Shown here piece after piece: positions 23,682 through 35,186 of a DNA stretch of 35,274 bases. Position 1 is the first letter of the stretch, and each line of letters opens with the position of its first letter. The notes beneath the pieces are model-generated. The model worked only from the letters and a program-made list of their open reading frames with translations, had not been told where the DNA came from and searched no databases. Origin of the DNA: Pseudomonas guariconensis (GTDB taxonomy: Bacteria > Pseudomonadota > Gammaproteobacteria > Pseudomonadales > Pseudomonadaceae). The position numbers were made by a program, and so were the translations under genes. The stretch covers positions 1 through 35,274 of the forward strand of contig NZ_JADLJL010000043.1 of assembly GCF_015680235.1 (NCBI RefSeq), in the 5' to 3' direction.

Positions 23682-25058
23682 TTACAGTTTCTTGGCTTTC
23701 TCGATCGCTTCGTCGATGCTGCCGACCATGTAGAACGCTTGTTCTGGCAGGTGGTCGTAGTCACCTTTGAGGATGCCGCTGAAGCCAGCGATGGTGTCTT
23801 TCAGGGAAACGTACTTGCCTGGCGAACCGGTGAAGACTTCGGCCACGAAGAACGGCTGCGACAGGAAGCGCTGGATCTTACGAGCGCGGGCTACCAGTTG
23901 CTTGTCGGCTTCGGACAGTTCGTCCATACCCAGGATCGCGATGATGTCCTTCAGCTCTTTGTAGCGCTGCAGAACATACTGGACCTGACGGGCAGTTTCG
24001 TAGTGCTCGTTGCCGATCACGTTCGGGTCCAGCTGGCGCGAGGTCGAATCCAGTGGGTCGACCGCTGGGTAGATACCCAGGGAGGCGATGTCACGGGACA
24101 GAACGACGGTGGCGTCCAAGTGGGCGAAGGTGGTGGCTGGCGACGGGTCGGTCAAGTCGTCCGCAGGAACGTAAACGGCCTGGATCGAGGTGATCGAACC
24201 TTCTTTGGTCGAAGTAATACGCTCTTGCAGAACGCCCATCTCTTCGGCCAGGGTCGGCTGATAACCTACTGCCGAAGGCATACGGCCCAGCAGTGCGGAT
24301 ACTTCGGTACCGGCCAGGGTGTAACGATAGATGTTGTCGACGAACAGCAGAACGTCGTTACCTTCGTCACGGAACTTCTCAGCCATGGTCAGGCCGGTCA
24401 GCGCTACGCGCAGACGGTTTCCTGGTGGCTCGTTCATCTGACCGTAGACCAGCGCTACCTTGTCGAGAACGTTGGAGTCCTTCATCTCGTGGTAGAAGTC
24501 GTTACCCTCACGAGTACGCTCACCCACACCGGCGAACACGGAGTAACCGCTGTGCTCGATGGCGATGTTACGGATCAGTTCCATCATGTTTACGGTCTTG
24601 CCGACGCCGGCACCACCGAACAGACCAACCTTACCACCCTTGGCGAACGGGCAGACCAGGTCGATTACCTTGATGCCGGTTTCCAGCAGGTCGTTGCCGC
24701 CTGCCTGGTCAGCGAACGAAGGTGCTTTCTGGTGGATACCACGACGCTCTTCTTCGCCGATCGGGCCAGCTTCGTCGATCGGGTTGCCCAGAACGTCCAT
24801 GATACGGCCCAGGGTGGCCTTACCAACCGGAACGGAAATGGCAGCGCCGGTGTCGACGACATCCAGACCGCGCTTCAGGCCTTCGGTGGAGCCCATCGCA
24901 ATGGTACGAACCACGCCGTCGCCCAGCTGCTGCTGAACTTCCAGGGTGGTTTCCGCGCCTTGTACTTTCAGCGCGTTGTAAACACTCGGCACGACGTCAC
25001 GTGGGAATTCCACGTCGATGACGGCGCCGATGATTTGAACGATACGTCCGCTACTCAT
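23682..25058 (-). CDS. atpD: F1Fo ATP synthase subunit beta (catalytic)
   Basis: A 458-residue catalytic subunit of F1. The P-loop GGAGVGKT is at 148-155, with the Walker B region LLFVDNIYRYT (about 236-246) and the DELSEAD lever motif (about 381) that contacts the gamma subunit. N-terminal beta-barrel SGRIVQIIGAVIDVEF and C-terminal SIDEAIEKAKKL are family-typical. It alternates with alpha in the hexamer and holds the sites where ADP and phosphate become ATP. It is 27 bp downstream of atpG and 44 bp upstream of atpC. Confidence 0.98.
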   Translation of the reverse strand: MSSGRIVQIIGAVIDVEFPRDVVPSVYNALKVQGAETTLEVQQQLGDGVVRTIAMGSTEGLKRGLDVVDTGAAISVPVGKATLGRIMDVLGNPIDEAGPIGEEERRGIHQKAPSFADQAGGNDLLETGIKVIDLVCPFAKGGKVGLFGGAGVGKTVNMMELIRNIAIEHSGYSVFAGVGERTREGNDFYHEMKDSNVLDKVALVYGQMNEPPGNRLRVALTGLTMAEKFRDEGNDVLLFVDNIYRYTLAGTEVSALLGRMPSAVGYQPTLAEEMGVLQERITSTKEGSITSIQAVYVPADDLTDPSPATTFAHLDATVVLSRDIASLGIYPAVDPLDSTSRQLDPNVIGNEHYETARQVQYVLQRYKELKDIIAILGMDELSEADKQLVARARKIQRFLSQPFFVAEVFTGSPGKYVSLKDTIAGFSGILKGDYDHLPEQAFYMVGSIDEAIEKAKKL

Positions 25059-25085
25059 AGCTGGATCCTCTGAATATTTGAACCG

Positions 25086-25946
25086 TTAAACCGCGGCAGC
25101 GCCGCCGACGATTTCCGAGATCTCCTGGGTGATCGCAGCCTGACGCGCCTTGTTGTAAATCAGCTGGAGTTCGCTGATCAGGTCACCGGCGTTGTCTGTG
25201 GCGTTCTTCATGGCGATCATCCGGGCCGCTTGTTCAGCAGCGTTGTTCTCGACCACCGCCTGGTACACCTGCGACTCCACGTAACGCACCATCAAGCCGT
25301 CCAGCAGCTCTTTTGCGTCGGGTTCGTACAGGTAGTCCCAGTGATGCTTGAGATCCTGATCCGGGGTTGCCACCAACGGTACCAATTGCTCGACCGTCGG
25401 TTTTTGGGTCATGGTGTTGATGAACTTGTTCGAAACCACCGAGAGGCGATCGATACGGCCGTCCAGGTAGGCGTCCAGCATCACCTTGACGGAGCCGATC
25501 AGGTCGTTGATCGATGGCTCTTCGCCCAGATGGCTGATCGCGGCTACGACGTTGCCGCCAAAGATGCGGAAGAAAGTCGCACCCTTGCTGCCGATCACGC
25601 ACAGGTCGATTTCCACGCCCTGTTCGCGGTTTTCGTTCATGTCCTTGACCAGGGCCTTGAACAGGTTGGTGTTCAAGCCACCGCACAGACCACGGTCACT
25701 GCTCACCACGATATAACCGGCGCGCTTTACAGGGCGCTCGATCATGAACGGGTGGCGGTATTCCGGGTTGGCGTTGGCCAGATGACCGATCACCTGGCGG
25801 ATACGCTCCGCGTAAGGACGGCTAGCAGCCATGCGCAGTTGAGCCTTGCGCATCTTGCTGACCGCCACTTTCTCCATGGCGCTGGTAATTTTTTGCGTGC
25901 TTTTGATGCTCGCAATCTTACTGCGAATCTCTTTTGCGCCTGCCAT
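25086..25946 (-). CDS. atpG: F1Fo ATP synthase subunit gamma
   Basis: A 286-residue rotor shaft subunit. The N-terminal helix MAGAKEIRSKIASIKSTQKI and the C-terminal helix (AAEQAARMIAMKNATDNAGD and on to the last residues) form the coiled coil inserted into the alpha3beta3 ring. The central Rossmann-like domain carries SDRGLCGGLN (about 83-92). Length and ends fit the family. It lies between atpA, with a strong hairpin in the 48-bp gap, and atpD. Confidence 0.97.
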   Translation of the reverse strand: MAGAKEIRSKIASIKSTQKITSAMEKVAVSKMRKAQLRMAASRPYAERIRQVIGHLANANPEYRHPFMIERPVKRAGYIVVSSDRGLCGGLNTNLFKALVKDMNENREQGVEIDLCVIGSKGATFFRIFGGNVVAAISHLGEEPSINDLIGSVKVMLDAYLDGRIDRLSVVSNKFINTMTQKPTVEQLVPLVATPDQDLKHHWDYLYEPDAKELLDGLMVRYVESQVYQAVVENNAAEQAARMIAMKNATDNAGDLISELQLIYNKARQAAITQEISEIVGGAAAV

Positions 25947-25968
25947 GTATCACCTATCAGGTTAGCAA

Positions 25969-25988
25969 GCGGGGGCCGGAGCCCCCGC
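25969..25988 (-). repeat. Hairpin between atpA and atpG
   Basis: GCGGGGGC (25969-25976) pairs perfectly with 25981-25988 across the loop CGGA in the atpA-atpG gap, 8 bp of nearly all G-C pairs. No T run on either strand, so it is more likely to slow 3'-exonucleases and set subunit ratios than to terminate. Confidence 0.6.
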
Positions 25989-25994
25989 TGCGGC

Positions 25995-27539
<1,545 letters not shown>

Positions 27540-27560
27540 TGCTCTGCTGCCCCTTCAAAC

Positions 27561-28097
27561 TCAAGATTTCAATGCTTCGGCCAGTTTCGCGATCTTGCCG
27601 CGAACCGAGCCATCGATTACCAGGTCGCCGGCGCGGATGACGACGCCGCCGATCAGGCTGGCATCCTCCGACGCGTGCAGGCGCACTTCCCGGCTGAGCC
27701 GTGCACTGAGAACCTTGGCGAGTTTGTCTTGCTGTTCTTGGTTCAACGCAAAAGCACTGGTGACTTCCACGTCCACGGATTTCTCTTGCTCGGCCTTGTA
27801 CAGGTCGAACAGAGCCGAAATCTCCGGCAGAAGCAGGAGACGGTCGTTTTCCGCGGCAACATGAATGAAATTCTGTGCCTGTGCATCGAACTTGTCACCG
27901 CAGACTTCAATGAATGCGGCGGCCTTTTCTGCGCTTGTCAGTCGCGGGGCCTTGAGCAGGCGCTGCATGGTGTCGTCTTCCGACACCGCAGCAGCCAGGC
28001 CGAGCATGGCTGACCAATTGGCCAGTTGCTGATGGGCCTGGGCATGCTCAAAGGCAGCCTTAGCGTAAGGTCGGGCCAACGTGGTCAGTTCTGCCAT
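27561..28097 (-). CDS. atpH: F1Fo ATP synthase subunit delta
   Basis: A 178-residue peripheral-stalk subunit linking the b dimer to the top of F1. The N-terminal helical bundle (ELTTLARPYAKAAFEHA) binds the alpha N-terminus, and the C-terminal part (SREVRLHASEDASLIGGVVIRAGDLVIDGSVRGKIAKL) is the most conserved. It starts 12 bp after atpF and ends 21 bp before atpA, so it is tightly packed in the operon. Confidence 0.96.
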   Translation of the reverse strand: MAELTTLARPYAKAAFEHAQAHQQLANWSAMLGLAAAVSEDDTMQRLLKAPRLTSAEKAAAFIEVCGDKFDAQAQNFIHVAAENDRLLLLPEISALFDLYKAEQEKSVDVEVTSAFALNQEQQDKLAKVLSARLSREVRLHASEDASLIGGVVIRAGDLVIDGSVRGKIAKLAEALKS

Positions 28098-28109
28098 GAT
28101 CGCCCTCGC

Positions 28110-28580
28110 TTAAATTTCAGCGGCCAGTTTGTTAACCAGCTCCGCATGCGCGTTTTGATCGATTGTGGCGCCAAGGATCTTTTCAGCACCGCCAACGGCC
28201 AGGGCACCCACTTGGGCACGCAGGGCGTCTTTGACGCTGTTGAGTTCCTGTTCGATCTCGGCTTGAGCCTGAGCCTTCACACGGTCAGCTTCGACGCGAG
28301 CCTGTTCACGGGCTTCCTCGACAAGCTGAGCAGCGCGTTTCTTGCTTTGCTCAATGATTTCGGCTGCCTGTGCCTTTGCTTCACGCAGTTGCTGACCCGC
28401 TTTCTCTTGGGCCAGCTCCAGGTCGCGAGCTGCGCGGTTGGCAGCGTCCAAGCCGTCGGCAATCTTCTTTTGGCGCTCTTGCAGGGCAGTGATGACCGGA
28501 GGCCATACGTACTTCATGCAGAAGAGCACAAAAATCAGGAAAGCAACGGATTGGCCAATCAGGGTTGCATTAATGTTCAC
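28110..28580 (-). CDS. atpF: F1Fo ATP synthase subunit b
   Basis: A 156-residue stator protein. One transmembrane segment (about 5-27; LIGQSVAFLIFVLFCMKYVW) is followed by a long charged helix rich in Ala, Glu, Gln and Lys (about 30-135) that dimerises as a right-handed coiled coil. It holds F1 static against Fo. The gap to atpE is 57 bp. Confidence 0.97.
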   Translation of the reverse strand: MNINATLIGQSVAFLIFVLFCMKYVWPPVITALQERQKKIADGLDAANRAARDLELAQEKAGQQLREAKAQAAEIIEQSKKRAAQLVEEAREQARVEADRVKAQAQAEIEQELNSVKDALRAQVGALAVGGAEKILGATIDQNAHAELVNKLAAEI

Positions 28581-28637
28581 GCCAACACCTCGCTCGGTCT
28601 TTGTCCATCACACCAATCAACTCGTAGGAACGAGTGA

Positions 28638-28895
28638 TTAGCCGGCGATCTGACCAACGAAGGGGTTCGCGAAGGTGAAGAACAGAGCGATACCAACACC
28701 GATCATGGTTACGGCGTCGAGCAGACCGGCGACGATGAACATCTTGACCTGCAGCATCGGAACCATCTCAGGCTGACGAGCAGCGCCTTCCAGGAACTTG
28801 CCGCCCAGCAGGCCGAAACCAATGGCGGTACCCAGAGCACCCAGGCCGATCAGCAGAGCAACAGCGATAGCGGTCAGACCAACTACAGTTTCCAT
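28638..28895 (-). CDS. atpE: F1Fo ATP synthase subunit c
   Basis: An 85-residue hairpin of two membrane helices (about 8-30 and 52-78) joined by the polar loop with RQP (40-42). The proton-carrying acid is D60 in [10 protein letters not shown], an aspartate in a context with no sodium-site residues, so the ring is a proton ring. Multiple copies form the rotor ring. It is flanked by the longest gap of the operon (143 bp to atpB), consistent with extra regulation of this high-copy subunit. Confidence 0.98.
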
Positions 28896-29038
28896 CTTTC
28901 CTCCCGACTTTTACGTCGTATTGGTTAGGTTTTTAGTTTGAAGCGGTAAAACAAATCGTTTGGTACAGCTGCCCTTGCGGACGTTTTTGGCCTTCCCCCC
29001 AAACAGGCGGAGAAGGCTATCAGACACGCGAGGCGGTC

Positions 29039-29908
29039 TTAATGGTTATCTTCGTGAGCCATCGACAGGTAGACGATGGTAAGCATCATGAAGATGAAGG
29101 CTTGCAGGGTGATGATCAGGATGTGGAACACAGCCCACGCCCACTGCAGCACCACACCCAGGCCGCTGAGCCACAGGATGCCGGCGCCGAACATCACGGC
29201 GATCAGGATGAACACCAGCTCGCCGGCGTACATGTTGCCGAACAGACGCAGTGCCAGGGAGATCGGCTTGGCGATCAGGGTGACGAATTCGAGCAGGAAG
29301 TTCACCGGGATCAGCAGGATCTGCACGAAGATGTTCTTGCTGCCGAACGGGTGCAGGGTCAGCTCACCGATGAAACCGCCCAGGCCCTTGACCTTGATGC
29401 TGTAGAAGATGATCAGCGCGAACACGCAGAAGGCCATGGCCAGGGTCGCGTTCGGGTCGGTGGTCGATACGGCACGGAACGGAATGTGCGGGTCGCCGGA
29501 GATCAGGATGGCCAGCTGCGGGATCCAGTCGACCGGTACCAGGTCGATGGCGTTCATCAGGAACACCCAGACGAAGATGGTCAGCGCCAGCGGGGCGATC
29601 ACCGGGCTACGGCCGTGGAAGGAGTCCTTCACGCTGCCGTTGACGAAGTCCACCAGCACTTCGACGAAGTTCTGCAGGCCGCCAGGCTGGCCGGAAGTCG
29701 CCTTTTTGGCCGCCATGCGGAAGATGAACAGGAAGATCAGACCCAGCGCGACGGACCAACCCAGGGTGTCCAGGTGGAACGCCCAGAAGCCCATTGCCTT
29801 GGCTTCTGCAGCCGAATGGGCGAAGCCCCAGCTGCCGTCTGGTAGTTGACCGTAGGTCAGGTTCTGCAAGTGGTGCTGGATATAGCCCGAAGCGGTTTCT
29901 GCTGCCAT
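29039..29908 (-). CDS. atpB: F1Fo ATP synthase subunit a
   Basis: A 289-residue membrane subunit with the half-channels for protons. The essential arginine is R221 in SLALRLFGNMYAGE (the Arg210 equivalent in E. coli). The long N-terminus (about 1-48) before the first membrane helix is usual for Pseudomonas. It starts 16 bp after atpI and precedes atpE. Confidence 0.97.
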   Translation of the reverse strand: MAAETASGYIQHHLQNLTYGQLPDGSWGFAHSAAEAKAMGFWAFHLDTLGWSVALGLIFLFIFRMAAKKATSGQPGGLQNFVEVLVDFVNGSVKDSFHGRSPVIAPLALTIFVWVFLMNAIDLVPVDWIPQLAILISGDPHIPFRAVSTTDPNATLAMAFCVFALIIFYSIKVKGLGGFIGELTLHPFGSKNIFVQILLIPVNFLLEFVTLIAKPISLALRLFGNMYAGELVFILIAVMFGAGILWLSGLGVVLQWAWAVFHILIITLQAFIFMMLTIVYLSMAHEDNH

Positions 29909-29924
29909 GGTTGCCTCAAACGCC

Positions 29925-30332
29925 CTAAGGTCTCGAAAGTCTTTTATTCATCAGCAGGGGCGCGAACCAGCTGACCAGTAGGGTCAGCAGGAAGACGCCG
30001 AATACTGCTAGCGGCGCCAATGGCTTCACTCCTGCGAAGGTCAGTGCAAAAAGCACTGCCGTCAAAATCAATTTGCCTGCCTCGCCCGCGTAGAACGACT
30101 TGACGATGGCCTGCGCTGCCCTGGCCCCGCTATAGCGAAATGCCTTCCAGGCGAAATACACATTGGGCAGCCAGGCGATCAAACCTCCGCAGAGACCTGA
30201 ATAACCGCTGACCGCGCCTTGCCACTGCCACAACACCAGAGTTGCCAGCAGAAACACGATACATTGAGCCAGCAGCACCGGAAAAACCGCCCAGCGATGG
30301 AAAGGCAAGCGGTTTGGCGTGCGGATTTCCAT
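29925..30332 (-). CDS. atpI: ATP synthase assembly protein AtpI
   Basis: A 135-residue small membrane protein with about four hydrophobic helices, first gene of the atp operon. AtpI aids assembly of the c ring and may take part in magnesium transport. Start at ATG 30332 (MEIRTPNRLPFHRW), with GAGGAG about 9 bp upstream; a GTG ten codons earlier is possible but lies in the leader hairpin region. The conserved stretch GGLIAWLPNVYFAWKAF is present. Confidence 0.9.
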   Translation of the reverse strand: MEIRTPNRLPFHRWAVFPVLLAQCIVFLLATLVLWQWQGAVSGYSGLCGGLIAWLPNVYFAWKAFRYSGARAAQAIVKSFYAGEAGKLILTAVLFALTFAGVKPLAPLAVFGVFLLTLLVSWFAPLLMNKRLSRP

Positions 30333-30359
30333 CACAACTGCTCCTCGAAAGTCGACCGT

Positions 30360-30377
30360 CAAGTCAGCAATGACTTG
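30360..30377 (-). repeat. Leader hairpin of the atp operon
   Basis: CAAGTCA (30360-30366) and TGACTTG (30371-30377) form a perfect 7-bp stem around GCAA in the 5' leader, between the promoter and the atpI ribosome-binding site. Could tune message stability or translation of atpI. Confidence 0.5.
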
Positions 30378-30407
30378 GCATAATTTGTGCCGACAAAATG
30401 CGCGCAG

Positions 30408-30436
30408 AGTATAGGGGTGGTTTAACCCCTATTCAA
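30408..30436 (-). promoter_or_regulatory. Sigma70-type promoter of the atp operon
   Basis: On the minus strand, a -35 TTGAAT (30436-30431), exactly 17 bp, and a -10 TATACT (30413-30408). The atpI start lies 75 bp downstream of the -10. Within the spacer AGGGGT and ACCCCT form an inverted repeat 6 bp apart, which could be an operator. Confidence 0.75.
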
Positions 30437-30480
30437 CTCTTCGTAGTGATTTCCGACTGCGCGCTACAACGGGAATTGTT

Positions 30481-31353
30481 TCAGCGGATGTGAGCAAGCA
30501 CGCCTTGCAACTCATCAAGGGAGTTGTAGCGAATTACAAGTTGGCCCTTGCCCTTGTTCCCGTGGCGTATCTGCACCGCCGAGCCCAGGCGCTCTGCCAG
30601 ACGCTGTTCGAGGCGTGCGATATCCGGATCAGGTTTGGCCTGTTCGACCGGATCAGATTTGCCATTGAGCCACTGGCGCACCAGCGCTTCGGTTTGCCGT
30701 ACGGTGAGGCCACGTGCGACAACATGCCGCGCCCCCTCTTCCTGGCGATCTTCCTCCAGCCCAAGCAGTGCACGGGCGTGGCCCATCTCCAGGTCACCAT
30801 GGGCGAGCATGGTCTTGATCGCTTCAGGCAGAGAGATCAGGCGCAGCAAGTTGGCCACGGTCACCCGCGACTTGCCCACGGCATCGGCGACCTGCTGTTG
30901 GGTCAGTTCGAACTCCTGCTGCAGGCGCTGCAACGCCAGGGCCTCTTCCAGAGGGTTGAGGTCCTCGCGCTGGATGTTTTCGATCAGCGCCATGGCGATG
31001 GCCGCTTCGTCGGGCACTTCGCGGACCATGGCCGGGATCGTGTCCAGGCCAGCCTGCTGGGTGGCCCGCCAGCGGCGCTCACCGGCAATGATCTCGTAGC
31101 GGTTCTCGCCGATCGGGCGCACCACGATCGGTTGCATCACGCCCTGGTTGCGAATCGAGTGCGCGAGTTCTTCCAGCGCTTCGGGGTCCATGTCACGACG
31201 TGGCTGGTACTTGCCACGCTGGATCAGCTCGACCGGCAGGTGTTGCAGTTCCTTCTGGTCGACCTTCACAGCCTGCTCTTCGAGCGTGCTGACGGAGGGA
31301 CCACTGAGCAGTGCATCCAACCCACGTCCGAGACCCCGTTTCTTAACGGCCAT
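30481..31353 (-). CDS. parB: Chromosome-partitioning protein ParB
   Basis: A 290-residue ParB/Spo0J-family CTPase that binds parS sites, spreads, and loads SMC. N-terminal VKKRGLGRGLDALL is the ParA-stimulating tail. The CTP-binding domain has GKYQPRRDMDPEALEELAHSI and IIAGERRWRATQQAG (about 89-103). The helix-turn-helix follows (about 140-170; LTQQQVADAVGKSRVTVANLLRLI), then a C-terminal dimer domain (about 240-290). It starts 9 bp after parA. I saw no copy of the 16-bp parS palindrome in this window. Confidence 0.96.
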   Translation of the reverse strand: MAVKKRGLGRGLDALLSGPSVSTLEEQAVKVDQKELQHLPVELIQRGKYQPRRDMDPEALEELAHSIRNQGVMQPIVVRPIGENRYEIIAGERRWRATQQAGLDTIPAMVREVPDEAAIAMALIENIQREDLNPLEEALALQRLQQEFELTQQQVADAVGKSRVTVANLLRLISLPEAIKTMLAHGDLEMGHARALLGLEEDRQEEGARHVVARGLTVRQTEALVRQWLNGKSDPVEQAKPDPDIARLEQRLAERLGSAVQIRHGNKGKGQLVIRYNSLDELQGVLAHIR

Positions 31354-31362
31354 GCGGATTCC

Positions 31363-32154
31363 TTAAGTTGTTTGTGCAGTGCGTGATTGACGGCGTTGGC
31401 GGCGAACCAGTTCCCCGGCCAGGGCCAGGTAGGCCAGCGCGCCACGCGATTGCTTGTCGTACGCCAGGGCCGGCATGCCGAAGCTCGGCGCCTCGGCCAG
31501 GCGGATGTTGCGCGGAATGACCGTGTCGTACAACTGGCTGCCGAAATGTTCCTTGAGCTGGGCCGAAACATCGTTGTTCAGGCTCAGGCGCGGGTCGTAC
31601 ATGGTTCGCAGCAGGCCCTCGATCTTCAGCTCCGGGTTCAGGCGGGCGGCGATGCGCTTGATGTTATCCACAAGGTCGCTGAGACCTTCCAGTGCGTAGT
31701 ACTCGCACTGCATCGGGATGATCACGCCATCGGAGGCGACCAGGGCATTGAGGGTCAGCATCGACAGCGAAGGTGGGCAGTCGATGAGGATGAAATCGTA
31801 GTTGTCGCGGATCGGCGCCAACGCATTGCGCAGGCGGCTTTCCTTCATCTGCATCTCCAGCAGCACCACTTCCGCGGCGGTCAGGTCGCGGTTGGCCGGC
31901 AACAGCTGGAAACCGCCGTGCTCGGAGAAATGCATCGCCTGGGCCAGGTCACACTCCCCGATCAGCAGGTCATAGACCGAATGCTCGAGTTCGTGCTTGT
32001 CCACACCGCTGCCCATGGTGGCGTTGCCCTGCGGATCGAGGTCGATCAGCAGCACGCGGCGCTTGGTCGCGGCCAGCGATGCCGCGAGATTGATACAGGT
32101 GGTGGTCTTGCCCACACCACCCTTCTGGTTCGCGATTGCGAATACCTTAGCCAT
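31363..32154 (-). CDS. parA: Chromosome-partitioning ATPase ParA
   Basis: A 263-residue Soj/ParA-type ATPase with the deviant Walker A KGGVGKTT (11-18), Walker A' lysine K11, and Walker B DFILIDCPPSLSML (about 116-129). It forms a gradient on the nucleoid that ParB-parS complexes follow. It sits 18 bp after rsmG, and parB follows at 9 bp. An exact DnaA 9-mer (31664-31672) lies inside this gene. A small Soj-type, no HTH tail, consistent with the chromosomal copy. Confidence 0.97.
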   Translation of the reverse strand: MAKVFAIANQKGGVGKTTTCINLAASLAATKRRVLLIDLDPQGNATMGSGVDKHELEHSVYDLLIGECDLAQAMHFSEHGGFQLLPANRDLTAAEVVLLEMQMKESRLRNALAPIRDNYDFILIDCPPSLSMLTLNALVASDGVIIPMQCEYYALEGLSDLVDNIKRIAARLNPELKIEGLLRTMYDPRLSLNNDVSAQLKEHFGSQLYDTVIPRNIRLAEAPSFGMPALAYDKQSRGALAYLALAGELVRRQRRQSRTAQTT

Positions 32155-32172
32155 TGTTGCGTGTGTTCCCAG

Positions 32173-32819
32173 TCATGCCTTGCGGCGCAGTATCAGCAGA
32201 TGGCGCTGGCCCTGGCAACCCGGAACGGTCAGGGCCTGCTCGCTTTCCACTGTGAAGTCTGCGGGCAATGCTACCAGTTCATCGGCAGGATGCAGCCCCT
32301 TCATTGCAAGCCATTGCGTCCGCGCGTCGCCCAGGTGGCGTGTCCAATTGGTGAAATTTTCCATGCTGCTGAAGGCCCGGGAGATGATGCCGCAGAACGG
32401 CTGCGGGGGCTGGAATGCCTCGACCCGGCTGTGGATAACCTCGAGGTTGTCCAGCTTCAGCTCCATTTTCACCTGGGTGAGGAAGCGGGTTTTCTTGCCA
32501 TTGCTGTCGAGCAGCGTCACCTGCTTGTGCGGATGCAGGATGGCCAGCGGGATGCCGGGCATGCCGCCACCGCTGCCGACGTCGAGCCAGCGCTGCGTGT
32601 CGCTGTGGATAAACGACATCACGCTCAGGCTGTCGAGCAGGTGGCGCGACACCATCTCGTCGGGGTCGCGCACGGCGGTGAGGTTGTAGGCCTTGTTCCA
32701 TTTGATCAGCAGGGCCAGGTAACCCAGCAGTTGCTCGTGCTGCTGCGGGCTAAGCTCGACACCGAGCTGGCGCGCACCTGTGGACAACTCTTCTGCGTGT
32801 TGCGGGGTGACCAGGGAAC

Positions 32820-32823
<4 letters not shown>
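32173..32823 (-). CDS. rsmG: 16S rRNA m7G527 methyltransferase
   Basis: A 216-residue Rossmann-fold methyltransferase (GidB) that methylates G527 of 16S rRNA, using SAM. The SAM site is LDVGSGGGMPGIPLAI (about 80-95); the N-terminal half has LGYLALLIKWNKAYNLTAVRDPDEMVSRHLLDSL. The start is a TTG overlapping the mnmG stop as TTGA, and the first residues MSSLVTPQHAEELS agree with the family N-terminus, so a weak start is real. Contains two exact DnaA 9-mers (32430 and 32604). Confidence 0.95.
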
Positions 32824-34715
<1,892 letters not shown>

Positions 34716-34758
34716 GCACCTCGTGCCTGTTTTTGCGAATAGAGAAGGTAAGCGGACA

Positions 34759-34792
34759 AGTATAGGGACTTCAGCCCGCTTAAAGAAACCTT
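34759..34792 (-). promoter_or_regulatory. Candidate mnmG promoter
   Basis: On the minus strand a -10 TATACT (34764-34759) lies 44 bp upstream of the GTG start. With 17-bp spacing the -35 would be TTCTTT, a poor match, so this is a -10-led or activator-helped promoter at best. Confidence 0.4.
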
Positions 34793-34807
34793 TTGCGCAA
34801 ATTTTGA

Positions 34808-35098
34808 CCAGGCTGTGGATGAGTGGCGGGCAAAAGAAAACAAAGAGGAAAAATTTAAAAAAGCTTTGTTTTTATGTTTATTCTTAGGCAGCCATCCACA
34901 TGTGGATAACTCATTACAGCCCAGTATTGGCGATACATACAGCGATTCATAACCCTGTGTCGGACAGGGGTTGAGGGCTCTGGATAACGGCGTTTAACCT
35001 GTGGATTAAAGTAATGGTTACCCACAGGCGTGTTTGTCCTCAACCAAAAAGGCCGGTTATCAACGGGGCCTATGGCGAGTTTTCCACAGAGCTCCTGT
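34808..35098. promoter_or_regulatory. DnaA-box cluster with AT-rich segment, origin-like
   Basis: A gene-free stretch upstream of mnmG. An AT-rich, purine-biased segment (about 34830-34885) is followed by an exact DnaA 9-mer TGTGGATAA (34901-34909), directly abutting an inverted partial copy (34892-34900). One-mismatch copies lie at 34814-34822, 34979-34987, 35000-35008, 35018-35026 and 35090-35098, and a two-mismatch copy at 35058-35066. This is the look of a DnaA-regulated region or a secondary origin. In P. putida the main oriC lies a few kb away between rpmH and dnaA, so here control of mnmG or DnaA titration is equally possible. Confidence 0.55.
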
Positions 35099-35186
35099 AG
35101 CTACCTTCATGCCTGTGAATGATTTCTGAGCTGGACCTGCAGGCACACGCGTGGGCGAAACCGCTCTCCGATGGCCAAATTCCAGG

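Noticed and set aside
23739..25073. 444-codon plus-strand frame over atpD
   Set aside because: Shadow of atpD; no signal or motif.
34743..35186. tRNA or protein gene in the mnmG upstream stretch
   Set aside because: No cloverleaf and only a 62-codon frame without motifs; the stretch is better explained by DnaA-like boxes.
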